Origin: Balanoglossus misakiensis
Lineage: Eukaryota > Hemichordata
Assembly: GCA_040954595.2 (NCBI GenBank)
Contig: CM082580.2
Span: 12,772,001-12,836,000, forward strand
DNA length: 64,000 bases
Direction: 5' to 3'
Part shown: one piece after another, positions 35,714 to 48,558 of the stretch
Layout of the letters: each line of letters begins with the position of its first letter
How positions within the stretch are numbered: position 1 is the first letter of the stretch
Program-made: the position numbers and the translations under genes
The notes under the pieces: model-generated
The model's database searches: none
What the model saw: the letters and a program-made list of their open reading frames with translations, nothing else
Told to the model about the DNA's origin: nothing

Positions 35714-36718
35714 TATGAAATTATTCACAAAAAAATTGTGGAATGTTACAAATTCTGATATGTTTTCATTGAACAACTTTTTTTAAGTACTGAATCAAAA
35801 GATAATCAGAAATGAAAGAACGTCAAAAAAATCTACAATTAAGCTTGTGTTTCAAAGTTTGTTACAGGCAAGACATTGGTTCTAAAACTACCGGTACTCA
35901 ATTTTCAGTTCTGCTATGATTTCCTTGTATACATATTTACAAAATAATGTACATGGTGTGTTAATTTATAAACTTGTAGCAAAAGAACATGTATAGTACA
36001 TGGAAAAAGTTCATAAGTGTTGGTTTTCGGAACCGAGTATCAGAGTACAACACAAGCCGAAGGGCTTATCAATTTTTTTACACAACATGTCAAGAACAAT
36101 TTTAATTTTTGAAGGATTAATCTTGTATACTCTCTCATCAGCGAGGTCAACTCCAATCATCTTTATCTAAATGCAGTGCCACAGTACATCAAATTTTACA
36201 AAATGTTGACATAATAATACTAGTAGGTATAATTAAACTTTCAATAGTGTACAAATGGTACAATTTAGAAAAATAAAAGTTCTCTGCTAAAATGTACATT
36301 TCACCGTCCATGGTAAAGAGGACAACACCAATGTTACCAACACAACTTGATAGATTCATGATCTTTTGTGAAGAAACAAGTGAAAATATTGCCCAGTGTT
36401 ACCAACATGCATGGATTTAAATCTATCAATGGTGATGGTTTCATTTAAAAGCTGAACACTGCAGATTGGAAAAAGATGGCATACTTTCAGAAATAAATAT
36501 GGCAAAAGTGGTGTTATTTACAAAGTCTATCACAGCAATTTACATGAGACAGAAAACAGGCCTTGCTTCTTTAGATACTTGTTGGGGAACAGAAGATCTA
36601 AATAGTGCCTTGCAACCCCCACTCCACCCCCAGTGTGGCCATGAAAAGGAGTAAACAACCTTACAAAGTAAAGAAGCTTTGGACGGGCAAGGTGATATTT
36701 CGTTTGCAAAGTCTGTCA

Positions 36719-39700
36719 TCATAGAGGAACCAATGCAGTTAACGCAACGCACAGAACATAGAGTGCCACCAATGAACTGGGATGAGACGCAGCACTCATG
36801 CCGAATGGGTAGAAGAAATCGTAAGGCAGCTTGGCTTGGAATGTTGGCGGCTCTGCAAGGACACCTTGTGGATAGGAAGACGCATCAACAAACCCAACTG
36901 AACTGATGACTTCAAATGCCTGGGTCACATTCTGTGATTCAGGACGACAGTATGCACCAATGCACTGGAAAAAAAAAGACAATATATTTGTTGGTATTTT
37001 CGCCAGGACCCATATTTGCATTACTACATTGCATTTAGAAGAGTTATTTCAAGGAATGACGTTTTCAAAACTTAAGTGGTACCGGTATTTCTGAATTTCA
37101 ATGTAAATGTTCAGATAAATACCAAAAAGTAAGAGCAATTTTTAACACCAGAATGAAGCCACATATCTACATATTTTACTTGCTCAAATGTGAGGACGTG
37201 TTTGCTAAAACGTGTACATGTATGTCTTGGTTAGAACATGACTGAAAGTGCATTCTAACATTCCACAACTTTACCTGATAGTTGAGATCAACAGCATCTG
37301 CGTATCTGTAAGTCACACCTATGATCTTAGGCTGTGGATTTGCCAGAGATCCTGTATCAGCATAGAGGATTTCCAGGTGAACACCAAGCACCATGTTACG
37401 ACATACACCTGCCTGTCCAGTGGATGGCTGATGAGAAAATTGCAACGAAGCCGTGTTAATAATCAGGCACTCAGTATACATCTACAAAAATTCTAAAAAA
37501 CCTGGTGAGAGTGGAAAATATTTCTACTTACAGTTGGAGCAGAGGATGGTATGTTGGAGTAAAGAATTGGCACCCAGTCTCCAAAGGTTTCAGGATTTGA
37601 GTTGCCAAACATGGCAACATGGGTGGGTGGAAAGTCTCCAAAGAGTGTGTTATTGATAGTGGCTTGGATCGATTCACAGATGTCTGACATGTTCATGAAA
37701 TACACCCTGAAGAGAAAACACAGTAGGCATAGTGTAACAGCCATATTGGATTTTTATCACCAATCATATTTTTACCACATGTATATCTTCACAGCAGTAT
37801 CATGTGCTGGCAAAGATTTTGTAACTAATAGGAAAATATCGGCAATACTCACTCCAGCATACAGCCAGTTCTCATGGACAATCCGTACGTCACAGAAGCT
37901 CTAGAATCGGCATCAGACACACAGTCACCATTGACCGTGGGCGATACCACAGTCAACCAGTTGTCTCTGTCACTGCCCAGATTAATGCTATATGTACAGA
38001 ACAAGTCAAGGTCAATGCACAGAACAGAGCAATGTGAGGGTGAGAGACATCATGATAAGGTCTGTAAGCACCTCAACTATTCTTGTGATAGACACTGTGC
38101 ACGATTCAATTCTATGCACTGCAGAAATAACGCTACAGCTGGCATGGCTTCCTTTGCATATTGACAAAAGGATATCTCTCTTCTCCCTGATCATCTATTA
38201 TTGTTTGCTCGTTTCCAGCCAGCAACGGCTCAGCAACCACGTATCCCGGGTTACCACTTTTCTTGAACACATCAGTGACATCCATCTGTTGGTTTGTCAG
38301 TATAGAGAGGACAAAAAAGCAAGCGTAAGAAAAGCAAACTGTACTGGTAATAGAAAGAAACATTATACCTAGTTGTAATGTTGACAAAACCGAGTCAATA
38401 TACACCAAACCATGGAAATGTCTGCTTGAAACAGCTCGTATTTCTACTCACATCAGTAAAGGATGATGCAAACGTCTGTGCCAGTGGTAAAGCATTACTG
38501 GTGATGTTGCCAAACACAAGCTGTACTTGGACACTGTTGATACCAAATGTGCCATTTGTTGTAAACATGTATGTCACCTGAAAGGGAAAAAAGATCAATT
38601 GCCATGAAAGAAACACTACAATGTACATCCAAAGGGACACTTAAATTTACATTTTCTTCACTGGTATAGCTCAGGATAAAACGTAATCACAAAACACTTC
38701 TCCATGACCATGAAAAAGCAACTGGTCTGACAGGTTAGCTAACAATGTAGCCTCTTTACTCACCTCGTGAATTGCATCCTGGCAGATGAGTGACCCTGCA
38801 TCATAGGACGGTTTGGGAATCTCGTCGGTTGTGAAATTGCATTCCCTCTTGACGCCAAACATGTCAATGCAGAGTAACGGCAGTGCCACCTCGACCTCGA
38901 GCAGCCAGGGGTGGTAGTACAGGGTGTCGTTCTGGAACGGTGCTTCAGTTGGTGCTGCGGTGGCATTGGTGGCGTTGAGCGCTGCAGTCGTAGGGATCGG
39001 TGCTGCTGTGGTGATGTTCACGGTGATGGGGGTTGGTTCGATCACTTGGAACAAATATGGTGTCTGGGCGAAATGGGAGAAATGATCACTATATTGAGTT
39101 TACAGCACTTGCATGTGCATCATATATATGCATGAATTGTACTGATTGAATTGTACTGTACATGCACCACTGACAGATTTGATGTACATGTACACAGCAA
39201 TTTTTCTGAGAGGTATAGGAATACTTACAGAAGCCACTTTGAATCCCTGATAATATGTCTGTGCGGTCAGAGCTGGCATAGACTCACATTGGCTTTCCAG
39301 ATCTGACAGTGCTCTGGTACATCGGTAGGACTGATCAAACAGGTAGGCTGTGAGTGTGAACAAGTACAAAGTATGGTATTTTATGGTATGCACTGGAAGC
39401 ATATACATCATGTGACAGAAATACAATATTAAATCTTGCAGATACTGTAGATTCATTGGAAAATAAACAACTAAAGAGGAGCTAGCAGGGATTAGACACA
39501 AACATACTGTCGCCATGATTTTAATAAATTTACTTTCTAACTGAGAAAAGTATATATTTTCCATCTACTGCCTTGTTGTACTCTGCAATGCACATCCCTG
39601 TAAACTTCTCGCAACTTCAATGAATGACCTAATTTTCACTAAAGTGCAACTCATCCCCACTCTGACATAACTGTAATTGTAATGACATTCAGGCCTTATA

Positions 39701-42478
39701 AACCATTCAATCTTTAACCATCACTATCTTTAGCATTTAGGCATACCGATCCATTCAACCTTCCAATCACTCAGCATGACAAACACATGTATTTTCACAC
39801 CTTCTAAATAGACAACACATATTTCACCTCACTATACTAAGTGCATTCTGAATGAATTCTGCCATATTTTGAAAGACGACGATTACGCACTGACAAAAAA
39901 ATCAATTGTGAACATCATTTTACAAGATGAATGGAACACCTCTGAAATGTGATTACTATCTGCAGAAACAAACAGAGTTTGTACTTTTTTGAATTATTGC
40001 CTAATGCCTAATCTCACTAAAACTTGCAGTGAATCAGCATTGTGCAATCTAAAAATATTCCACGGGTAAATTTAAGATTAATCAGTTCAGCAAGATGTAA
40101 TTAAGTTATTTATCAAATACCCTGCAATATCCACATAACCACTAAGTATTGATATTAATATCAAAACCAATACACATCACATTGTTGGAGTATAATAGAC
40201 AATATAGTAGTTTTAATTTCCCAGGGTTGGGTCTCATTTGTACAAATATTGTAAATTCCATTCATTCACAAAAAACAAGTGCCTTGATAAATGATATAAT
40301 AATTTCTTGTAATTGCATCACTAACAGTATGGAATTCCAAACATAACAGCAAAGTCAAATTGTGTAATTAGGAAATATATCACATTATTTTTAGACTCAA
40401 TACAATGTATGTCACAAACATCATTATGATGGCAAATTATAAATCAACTAGATGAAAAGCCAAACTGTTACAACTCATGCTAATTGTAAATGGTATCCCA
40501 AAGACACTGTAGCATCAAAATCCCACAACATCTCCTTCTTGAAGATTACAGCTGTGACAAATCTGGGTACTCCTTACCTGCAGGGTTGTTATCGTCACAC
40601 AGGCTGCTCGTCAATCTGTTGGCCAGACCTAACACTCCCATGGCTAAACTCTCATACACTGTGTATATAGGATCTCCAGACTGTGTGTGAAGAAATGGTG
40701 AAAAAAAAAATCTTTATTGCGCACACTTCATACAAAACTCAACACCTGAATTGCTGAAGAAATTTTAATAGTGACAGAAACACAACAGAACTTTGACAAA
40801 AGCTGAGTGAAGCAAATAACTAGAATACCTTGTAGAATTCTCCATAAATGACAGGTTCACTGGAAGGTACTTGGTAACTATAGTCCCCATATTCATCAAC
40901 CAACTCATCAAACCTCTCCACAGTGTTGACAGAGTCAGGTATCAGATAATAGTTTCTATCAGCATCTAGAAGCAACCCCAGGATAAATGATATTAGGCAA
41001 TGATTTGCATTCACTATAAGAATGCTAAAAATGGGTAGTATAATTAGTTCATTTGATGAATTGACATAATCTGGCGATGTGTTACACTGAGAAGATTTTT
41101 GAGGAAGTTGTCATGACCTTTTATGCTTTTAATTGGTGACTGACAGATCTCACTACAGATGAGACACCCAATATAAAATGTAGCTTTGTATAGACTGAAA
41201 ACTGTCATCATATATATATTCTGTGATTTCTCAACAAGGTGACAGCATTCCTTTGATGATCAGAAAGAACGGAGCGAAGGGCAACTTAGATAAAAAAGGA
41301 ATTGCATCTCCCTCTCTGACCTAAATTATAAAACTCTGTGTATAAGTACTTACAGTTATCAAATTCAATACAGAACAAGCCACTGACACTTTGATTGACA
41401 GTGTATGGTGTGTTTGCTAGGATCAGTTGATTTGACTGCAGGCAGACTTTCTCGTCAACACTGCAACAAGAAAATACAGGTGAAACTTGAGAAATGTCAC
41501 ACTTCTAATTACTAGCTACCAGACAGGTAATAGTCATTGAGTACATCATCATACACTCTCTGCGTACATCATACACATTTGAGCAATAAATTTAAAAAAG
41601 ATTGTTCCGTTTATTCACTTCTGTATTAAACTGCACATTGAGAAGCTTTAACATATGACACTTGAAATGGTACAACATGGTGACACTGGAAGATATTATT
41701 GGTGGAAACAGAATGCAAATTGTGCAGCTGTTGAAATTTGCATATATTGATTATGCTAAATATCATCAAGCTGAAACAAGACACACGTCTGTAAATACCA
41801 ACATACAGACAACAGGTGGACACATGTTCTCTACTTACAGAAATTTGGTGTCAAGGCATTCACTGAATGCATTCCTATCATCAGCACTGCAATCTTCATC
41901 ACAGCAACAGTTCACATCACATGCACCTACTTTCAAATCACAGGTGCACGGGCCAAGATCTGCGAGGAGCAGACAATAATGAACATGTTAATTTTGTTAT
42001 GATTTGCATTTTAATAGGGTGTCAATAACTTTGTTTGGCTTCTTTGGGGGGGGGGGGGGTGTTCCCACATCCTCTCCCTCTGGGCTCTAGTACACACAAC
42101 ACCACAACACACGGGGTCATTTTAACGGGGCGGGGCAACAGCGCGATCAACCTATAACCTCTCCTTTAATTCTGTCTCCACAAAGCTTAATTTTCTTCCA
42201 GTGGTCTGAGAATCGTTATAATTCAATTGTTTCCATGGATACAAACCCGTGTTAGGTGGCAAAGTTGACGAAGATGGAGGTTGAGTTGGAGACGGAGTTG
42301 TTACTGCCACCGTTGTCGCGGGCGCAGTCGTGCCAGCGGTGGCGTTAATAGTCGGAGTAGTTCCTGTGGTGCCTTGTGTTGTTACAATTTGTGTTGGAGT
42401 CGTTCCTTGTGAACGTACAGTGGAAATACACAGGAAAAATACAAAAATATTAAGCAATTTGTTTTTGTCGTCCGCCAT
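36719..42478 (-). CDS. TCTN1: Tectonic-family protein (TCTN1-like), ciliary transition zone
   Basis: Thirteen coding exons: 42478-42247, 41959-41839, 41460-41354, 40965-40829, 40680-40578, 39347-39229, 39063-38764, 38577-38452, 38285-38176, 37993-37853, 37706-37532, 37427-37275, 36964-36719; 689 residues, phases close exactly. A signal peptide (LLNIFVFFLCISTVRSQ) is followed by a Thr/Pro/Ser-rich stretch, then the tectonic cysteine motif CTCDLKVGACDVNCCCDEDC. Later landmarks are SSLCDDNNPA, SGNPGYVVAEPLLAG, FGNSNPETFGDWVPI, and near the end PPTFQAKLPYDFFYPFG. All are tectonic hallmarks. Tectonics join the MKS/B9 complex at the transition zone, gate ciliary membrane proteins and act in Hedgehog signalling. 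The protein ends with a hydrophobic tail (SSLVALYVLCVALTALVPL) that could be a membrane anchor or GPI signal. TCTN1 is preferred over TCTN2/3 from the NPGYVV region, but the paralogue is not certain. The donor of exon 1 is weak. Confidence 0.88.
37994..38175 (-). other. Putative U12-type AT-AC intron in tectonic
   Basis: Between coding exons 9 and 10 no GT donor keeps the frame. The sequence after GAAGAGAG is ATATCCTTTT, which matches the U12 5' splice-site consensus ATATCCTT. At the other end a CCTTGAC branch-like element lies 12 nt before TAC, and the next exon then starts ATATAGC. The splice gives EERYSINLG in frame; the R-Y pair fits the human TCTN1 sequence as I recall it. An AT-AG splice six bases further would also keep the frame (EESINLG). 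Confidence 0.7.
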
Positions 42479-42935
42479 TTTAGAGAGGAATGCCCTTGTT
42501 CATTTGTTTGTTAATTAATTTCTACCAACGGTTTTAGGTTTTCCTGCGTCTGTTGATGACAATTACTCATTGAATAATAGTATTGGACAAATAAAAGTTG
42601 TATGCGGTAATTCTTAATTTTATATTTTGTCATAAAAGTTGCAAATATAGGCTTAGGAAGGCGAAAGTCTCATCAGAGTGGGAGTCAAACGGGTTATTGG
42701 GGATACTTGAAACTCCGATATGACTGGGGAACTGCCTGGCATAGTCTCGGTGAGAACCAATCAGAAACGTCAATGCTAACCTTTGACCAAACGACAAAGG
42801 CGGTAAACATAGCCATTAGCATCGGCTAAATTCAAAATATTTCTGCTTCCTCAATCTAATTACCAAACATCTGTCAGATTGTTAAAATTTTAGCATATTA
42901 TGCAAGTGCAAAGTACGTGAAGAAGTTGTGAATGT
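42479..42935. promoter_or_regulatory. Divergent promoter region: tectonic (-) / 205-aa gene (+)
   Basis: The tectonic ATG is at 42478. A plus-strand donor (GTAAGT after 42934) ends a likely non-coding first exon of the neighbouring gene, and an acceptor (TTCTTAG) lies before 43566. Both transcripts should start in this interval. No TATA box was seen. Confidence 0.35.
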
Positions 42936-43633
42936 AAGTATTGTTTCATTTTACACGCGTTTCCGTTTATTCTAGTCAGTTTCGGTTCTGGTGTTTTGTA
43001 GTGGCGTGGGGTCTCCGAAAGCCTGGGAAGAGAGCTTAGACGCGACGCTTACTATGAAAATAAACATATAGCGGACTAGGTTGAAATACGACATGTGTAG
43101 TATTTCAACACTGGCTGTCAGAAAGTGATAATTATTAATGTTTGAATAGCATTCTTGCCCTAAAACTGATGTGTGTCTCCACTCAATCAAGACGTCTGTC
43201 GCGTTAATTGTTGTGACTGACTGACTGACTGTCTGGGTACGTTCCCACGTGACAGCTACGCGCGTCCCTTTGTTCAAGCAGAGAGAATCTTGCTCCTTGC
43301 TCTCCGTGACAGCAGTTTGACAAGATACAGTCTTAGTCGTTGCCATCGTGTAATGTTGCATCCAAAAACTGACTTATATTGCTTCATGGTTTTATTCAGC
43401 CTGCAAACTGATGACAACTAGATGACTGTCACTCTGATCTCTGTGAATATCCCACAATTCATTGCGATTTGTTCCAAAGATTTTGACATGTATAACAAAA
43501 AACTCAAAAACTTATGATGAAATTAAAATGAAATTATAAATCTGTGGTGTTATTTGTTTCTTAGGTTATATGATCACTTGTGTACAATCCAGAAAGCTAA
43601 AGTGTGGAACCCAATTACACAATTCAGTAAATT

Positions 43634-45071
43634 ATGCCTCTGAACTGTGACTTCAACTGGGGACCATCTATAGAGCCACAGTACACCTTTGTAACACCAC
43701 AGAATACCTGTTTTCAAATATATGGAACCAAAAGGAAAGCAGGCAAGAACAATCAGGTAGATCACATTTTCTTTGTCAACATTGACATTGTACACAGCTA
43801 ACAGTATTTTGTTAGACAAATCATAGACATTAGAAGGGGGGGTACAAATGAAGGGGGGGGGGTTACAGCATACACTATGGATGTCTACCCAGGGTCTGTC
43901 AGCAACTCAGATAAATTCCAGGAAGCCAATATATTTCTAATTGTGCATATCAGTTCATAAATGATGCACCCGGCCATACAACGAATTACATTTGTTTATC
44001 TTGTTCCATATATATACAGGAGTATGAGGACTCCTTGTGCAAGAGACAATGTCCAGGCGTGTCATCGTCTGTTGTAGAAGCTTGTCACAACAGTCAATCA
44101 GGGACAGTGCAATTTCCAACAAACGAGCAAGCCCGCCTAACAGAGACAGACACTCAAGAAGATATGGAACACTCACAAGTTCAAGATGTTCCTTTGCACA
44201 ATCACACTGAATCAAAAGTCAAAACTCAGGAATCGTATGATGATTTGCAATTCATACAGGTAATCTTGTGTTTTAAGTACAGGGTAATGTAGGTCTATTT
44301 TTTTTTATACAAAATATGGCCGTGTCTTGACAAAGGCTTTGTACATTATGTGTTGAGCTGAAGTCCATACATATCTTTTGAAGAGCATGAGAGTAAATTA
44401 TTGGCACAGCTAAAAGCAATGCTTCAGTCTAACAGTCCATACCAAGTGGATACATACACAGTTTAATACATCAGGTATATTTTTGACAGTAAATACACAG
44501 GTGTGTACCATTATCACTGCACTATCCTCATGAAAGTTTAATTCTGTTTTCATCCTTACACACATACACACACACCAGGAAATGACTATGGAAAGCAATG
44601 ACTACTGGTGTGCGCCAATGTCATACCTAAACAACACTCTCCACATGCAAGAGGATTTAGAAGACGCACGCATACGTATGGAATCTGACTATGCACCAGA
44701 TCCTGAACAGTATAAGTCCCTGTCAGCTGAAAGTATCCCACCGCTGGGGTAAGACAATGACCATGTATATTGCATGTTAATGTAAATATGTAAGTAAACT
44801 TATTTGGAAGAATTTATTCAAAGGCAGCATTCAAAGCCAATAGTGTTATAGTTTGATGCTCATTTTGCTGGGGTCAATTCCGAGTTTGCATAGTTGAAAA
44901 TGGCCAGCCAGTGGTGACAACTTCAGCAAACCACAGACACGTGCCAGTTTTCTGATCGTAAATGTGTTGTGTGTATTTCTGTACAGGTATGACCAAACGA
45001 CAAGTGTTCGAGTGCGGAGTTACTGCAGGCAAAACTGGCCGGAGATGTTGGGACCCAACTGTCTGATTTAG
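43634..45071 (+). CDS. Unrecognised 205-aa intracellular protein
   Basis: Four coding exons: 43634-43756, 44020-44259, 44579-44748, 44987-45071; phases close and give 205 residues. There is no signal peptide and no membrane segment. The N-terminus MPLNCDFNWGPSIEPQYTFV ends in a basic patch (GTKRKAGKNNQ). The middle is polar and acidic, probably disordered (LTETDTQEDMEHSQVQD). The third exon is acidic (MQEDLEDARIRMESDYAPDP), and the C-terminus RSYCRQNWPEMLGPNCLI is aromatic/cysteine-containing. I do not recognise the family. Being head-to-head with tectonic, it may be co-expressed with ciliary genes; that is speculation. The short frame on the opposite strand at 42972-43361 overlaps its leader and is not supported. 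Confidence 0.65.
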
Positions 45072-46118
45072 AGAGTACATGTACTTCATAACATCGTTCA
45101 TTTGGAGAAGTACTCGTAACCCTTTGATAGTTTGAGTCTTGTTTAACTTTTAGCTCAAGTGTTTTCAAGAAATAATGCTCTGTATATTCTCTATATACAG
45201 AGGTGTATCCTGCCGACTATTACTATGGTCTTACTTTTAATCAAAAAGTATTTTTCCCAGTACATGTGTTGTCATTTTTTTATGGATTTTTAAAAAGTAA
45301 TTTCTTTTAGATAGAGTGAATTATTTAACTAGAATTCTATGATGTGTACTTATATTAAATGGCAACTGTGTTGTAGTATCATTAAGCAAAAGTAGGTGTG
45401 AATATCCAGATTATTGTTCATGATAAAATTAGTATAATGTTGTCTTTGTGAGAGTGAATCTCCTTGTTATTTATTTCACAGATACAAGGAAAATATATGG
45501 GTAAATTTGAGAGTACAAATGTCATCCCTATGCTGCAGACCTACAGTAGAAATCTGGACACTATGAGTGATAGTTACGCAAAGAAATAATGCGCATTAGT
45601 AAACAGACCTTCCTTTTTATAGTACCATACCACCAAGTTTTGCTCTCAACATTATAATTTATTGTAAGATAAAGAAGTTTGAGAGTAAGGGTTAGCTTTA
45701 GGTTTCCCCACAGGACATTTCAACATGGATGCCCATGTGAAAATATGCAGCTTTCGGCGCTTTAAAGAGTTCGCCAGTAGATTATTGTACGATGAAAGTT
45801 TTTTTATGTCTGCAATGTATTTATAAATAAGTGTTTACTGAAATATTCTAGACAGAACCCTCATTTCAAACTTTAATGTCAAAAAATATTGGTGTTGTGA
45901 AGATAGTTATAACAGCAAATTATTGATCAGAAAAAAACATTGAACCGTATTTATAGAATGACTGCCAAATTTAGTATGGTACCATAGCCTTGATTTGGAA
46001 GTACCTTTGACAAGTATATCAATCATTTTAAGGCTCGATATAAGTTGTAAGTTAAGGCAAGCGCGCTTACATTTATTTTTTATGAGATATATTAAAGGGA
46101 GGTCGTCAACAAGGCCCT

Positions 46119-46210
46119 TTAACCCTTTCACCCCCAGTTCCCTCTATAGAGGTCCAACCTTCCCACAGAAAACAATGGATGTGGACTGAACCATGGTGGT
46201 GAAAGGGTAA
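46119..46210. mobile_element. Short MITE, TTAA-flanked (piggyBac-like ends), copy 1
   Basis: About 92 bp. The left end is TTAACCCTTTCACCCCC and the right end GGTGGTGAAAGGGTAA, so about 14 bases form terminal inverted repeats. TTAA at the left (eroded to TAA on the right) is the target site of piggyBac-type elements, whose ends often start CCCTTT. A second copy at 62510-62602 is nearly the same along its length. No transposase is present, so it would be non-autonomous. Confidence 0.65.
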
Positions 46211-47500
46211 TAGCTACTACTCATGGTACCAAAGTCTCTGCCATGAATTACTTTATTTTACTCAGATTTATCACATATTTGTTAGTCTAAAAAGGCATGT
46301 CACTATTCTCTGTCAAAGCTTGTTGGGCTTTAATTTTTATACACTATTTAAAAAGTAAATTTAGTCGGCCTTAGGCCATAACTGACTTGTATGTGTTTTG
46401 TCGTTTGATATGCAGGTGCAACTTTTTATATTCCAGTCTACATATTTTTTTATGAGCACTTCTTAATCATTTTCATATTTGTAAAGTACAAAGATATCTC
46501 TTGACTTTAATACTAGATCCGTCATTTTTATGTAATAAAAGGTTTAGGAAATATCTGTTTTAATTGGTGTGAAGTGGGACGTCTCATATAGGGGAACCCG
46601 ACTGTGTACAGTACGCTACCGTTATTTTTACAGCGATCATATGACACGCATCTTTTCGCAGGCCTTCGAAAAATCATTTTTAGCCTTTTGCGCAAAAACG
46701 CATAATATTAATATGTGTAAAAATCATAGCAATGGCTTTGATCACTTCCGTGCCGTGCGTTCATTGGTCAGCGACCAGGAAACCAGTTGTATCCTCCCCT
46801 AATCAATTTTACATAAAAAGTACAACACGTTCAAGTGAATGGCCAACTATACTTGGGTCGTGAAACCCGCACGTGTTCCCCACTTGACGTCAAATAGAAC
46901 CTTCGACATGATTGATTTTTTGTTCAGTCAGATGACGAGACAGCATGAAGGACAAACGTTGAACAGTCTATTCTCCTGTGAAAACACCTGGCGTAGGGCC
47001 ATCGACTGTGAACAGCACACAGGTGGTGCATGCTAGTTCGGTAGGCATTCTGATGTTCGTCATTTATGGAAAACGTTAATTCATTTTCCGATATGTTCTT
47101 GGCATCTTATGTCAAACAGTCACTCACTTCCTTTGTGTATTTACCGCGGTCGTGCTTTCTTTCCGGTTGACGTATAAAGTTCTTGGCAACGGAGCCTTTT
47201 CTCTTGGCAAAACTGCCTCATGTCGACAAACCATCAACTACATTAAAAGTAAGCTTTATTAAGAGTTTATTCAGAACGTAGATAAAAAAAATACGCGCGT
47301 GCCACTCACAGACTTCAACGAGCAAGCAAATTTCCGTTTTCGTGCACAACAAGTTTACTCTTGCCACTCTGCAAGGGTTTTCATTATAATCGTCAAAATA
47401 ATATACCTTCAACAGGTGTTTATGGAGCGGCGTGGTCAATGTTTCTTTGCTCCAATCTTAATCTTTACTGAGGAGCAATTCAAACTTTGCAACTTTGAAA

Positions 47501-47880
47501 AGGTGATCTATTTTTATTTTGAAAAATCCCCCAGGGTTAGAAATCGGAGCAAGGGACCACTCAAATAACGCCGTTTTAAAGCACCTGAACTTGTCAAAAG
47601 AACAAAATGAGTAATTACATTAATTTTACTACGGCAATCTACAATAGGTGATCTGGCTATTTTTATTTGAGAAATTCCCAAGGGTTAGAAATTGGAGCAA
47701 GGAACCAGATAACTTTGTTTTTAGACTGAGCACCTGAACTTGTCAAAGGAACGAAATGAGTAATTAAAATTTTTACAGCATTAATTCGGCGATCTACTTT
47801 TCTGTGAAACTCCCCCAGGGTCAGAATTTAGAGCGCGGACCCAGGTCACACCCTTTTGATTTTAGACTACTCGGCCAAAG
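47501..47880. repeat. Tandem repeat, unit about 143 bp, about 2.6 diverged copies
   Basis: Units begin at about 47501, 47646 and 47787, each with a GGTGATCTA/GGCGATCTA-like start, then AAATCCCCCAGGGTTAGAAA (or a close variant), GGAGCAAGG, and CACCTGAACTTGTCAAA..GAAATGAGTAATTA. Copies differ at many positions, so the array is old. It is not coding. Confidence 0.65.
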
Positions 47881-48116
47881 TCCATGGACTACTGAAACAG
47901 TCAAACTCGTTTGCTGGCGAAACGAAATTTTAATTAATGCCCACCATTAACACATCAAAGTGAATCGCCATCTACGGGGAATTCCTTATTCCGGGGGCCA
48001 TTAAATGCAAAGCAAGATTTACAGTCTTGTTTATAATCCACGCAGTAGCATCATCACAAACCGGAAGCGCTTTTTCTGATAAATAACTTTCAATAGAGCC
48101 GTGGGTAATTAGCGAC

Positions 48117-48288
48117 ATATATATATATATATACCCGTGGACTAATAATAGCAGTTCAGATATCAACACGATTGTGTTACTACTAGCATCGCTTTGGTCC
48201 CAGTTACCAGCAAAGTGCCATCACTTTTAAACATCGTCGGAGGTTGACGACTTTGCACGTCGAATACACGAGCAAAAATCCGTTCACG
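48117..48288 (+). promoter_or_regulatory. TATA-like (TA)n and first non-coding exon of the FN3 gene
   Basis: A run of TA dinucleotides at about 48117-48133 lies ahead of a likely non-coding exon that ends at a GTAAGT donor after 48288. The coding exon resumes at an acceptor before 48516. The start of transcription is not known. Confidence 0.35.
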
Positions 48289-48558
48289 GTAAGTTATTTT
48301 AAAAATTATCATTGATCATTTCCCCCACGTTCTTCCAAGATATTACAACCGCACAGATACAAATCGACGAAAAAAATTAAACATTTTCTTTATCATAGCC
48401 AGATTAAGAACAGTTTAATACATTACTAACCCTATAAACGGCTACTGCTTTGATTCATCGCGTATACATGATTGGTAACAGAATCGTCTTCATCTTTTTA
48501 TGTTTTTTTTTCCAGAGAGAAGATACTTCCTCCCGACACCCTACACCCCTCAAGAAGA

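Larger units (their letters stand above)
45072..48116. other. 3' UTR and intergenic, repeats only
   Basis: After the 205-aa gene stop, a plus-strand AATAAA near 46533 could end a long 3' UTR. The interval holds one MITE and the tandem array described separately. No further coding exon was recognised. Confidence 0.4.

Noticed and set aside
37988-38285. Frameshift or pseudogene in tectonic at exon 9/10
   Set aside because: The lack of a GT donor in phase is explained by a U12-type AT-AC splice that gives an in-frame, conserved junction.
42972-43361. 129-residue minus-strand frame upstream of the 205-aa gene
   Set aside because: No splice partners and no known features; it overlaps the leader and first intron of the plus-strand gene.
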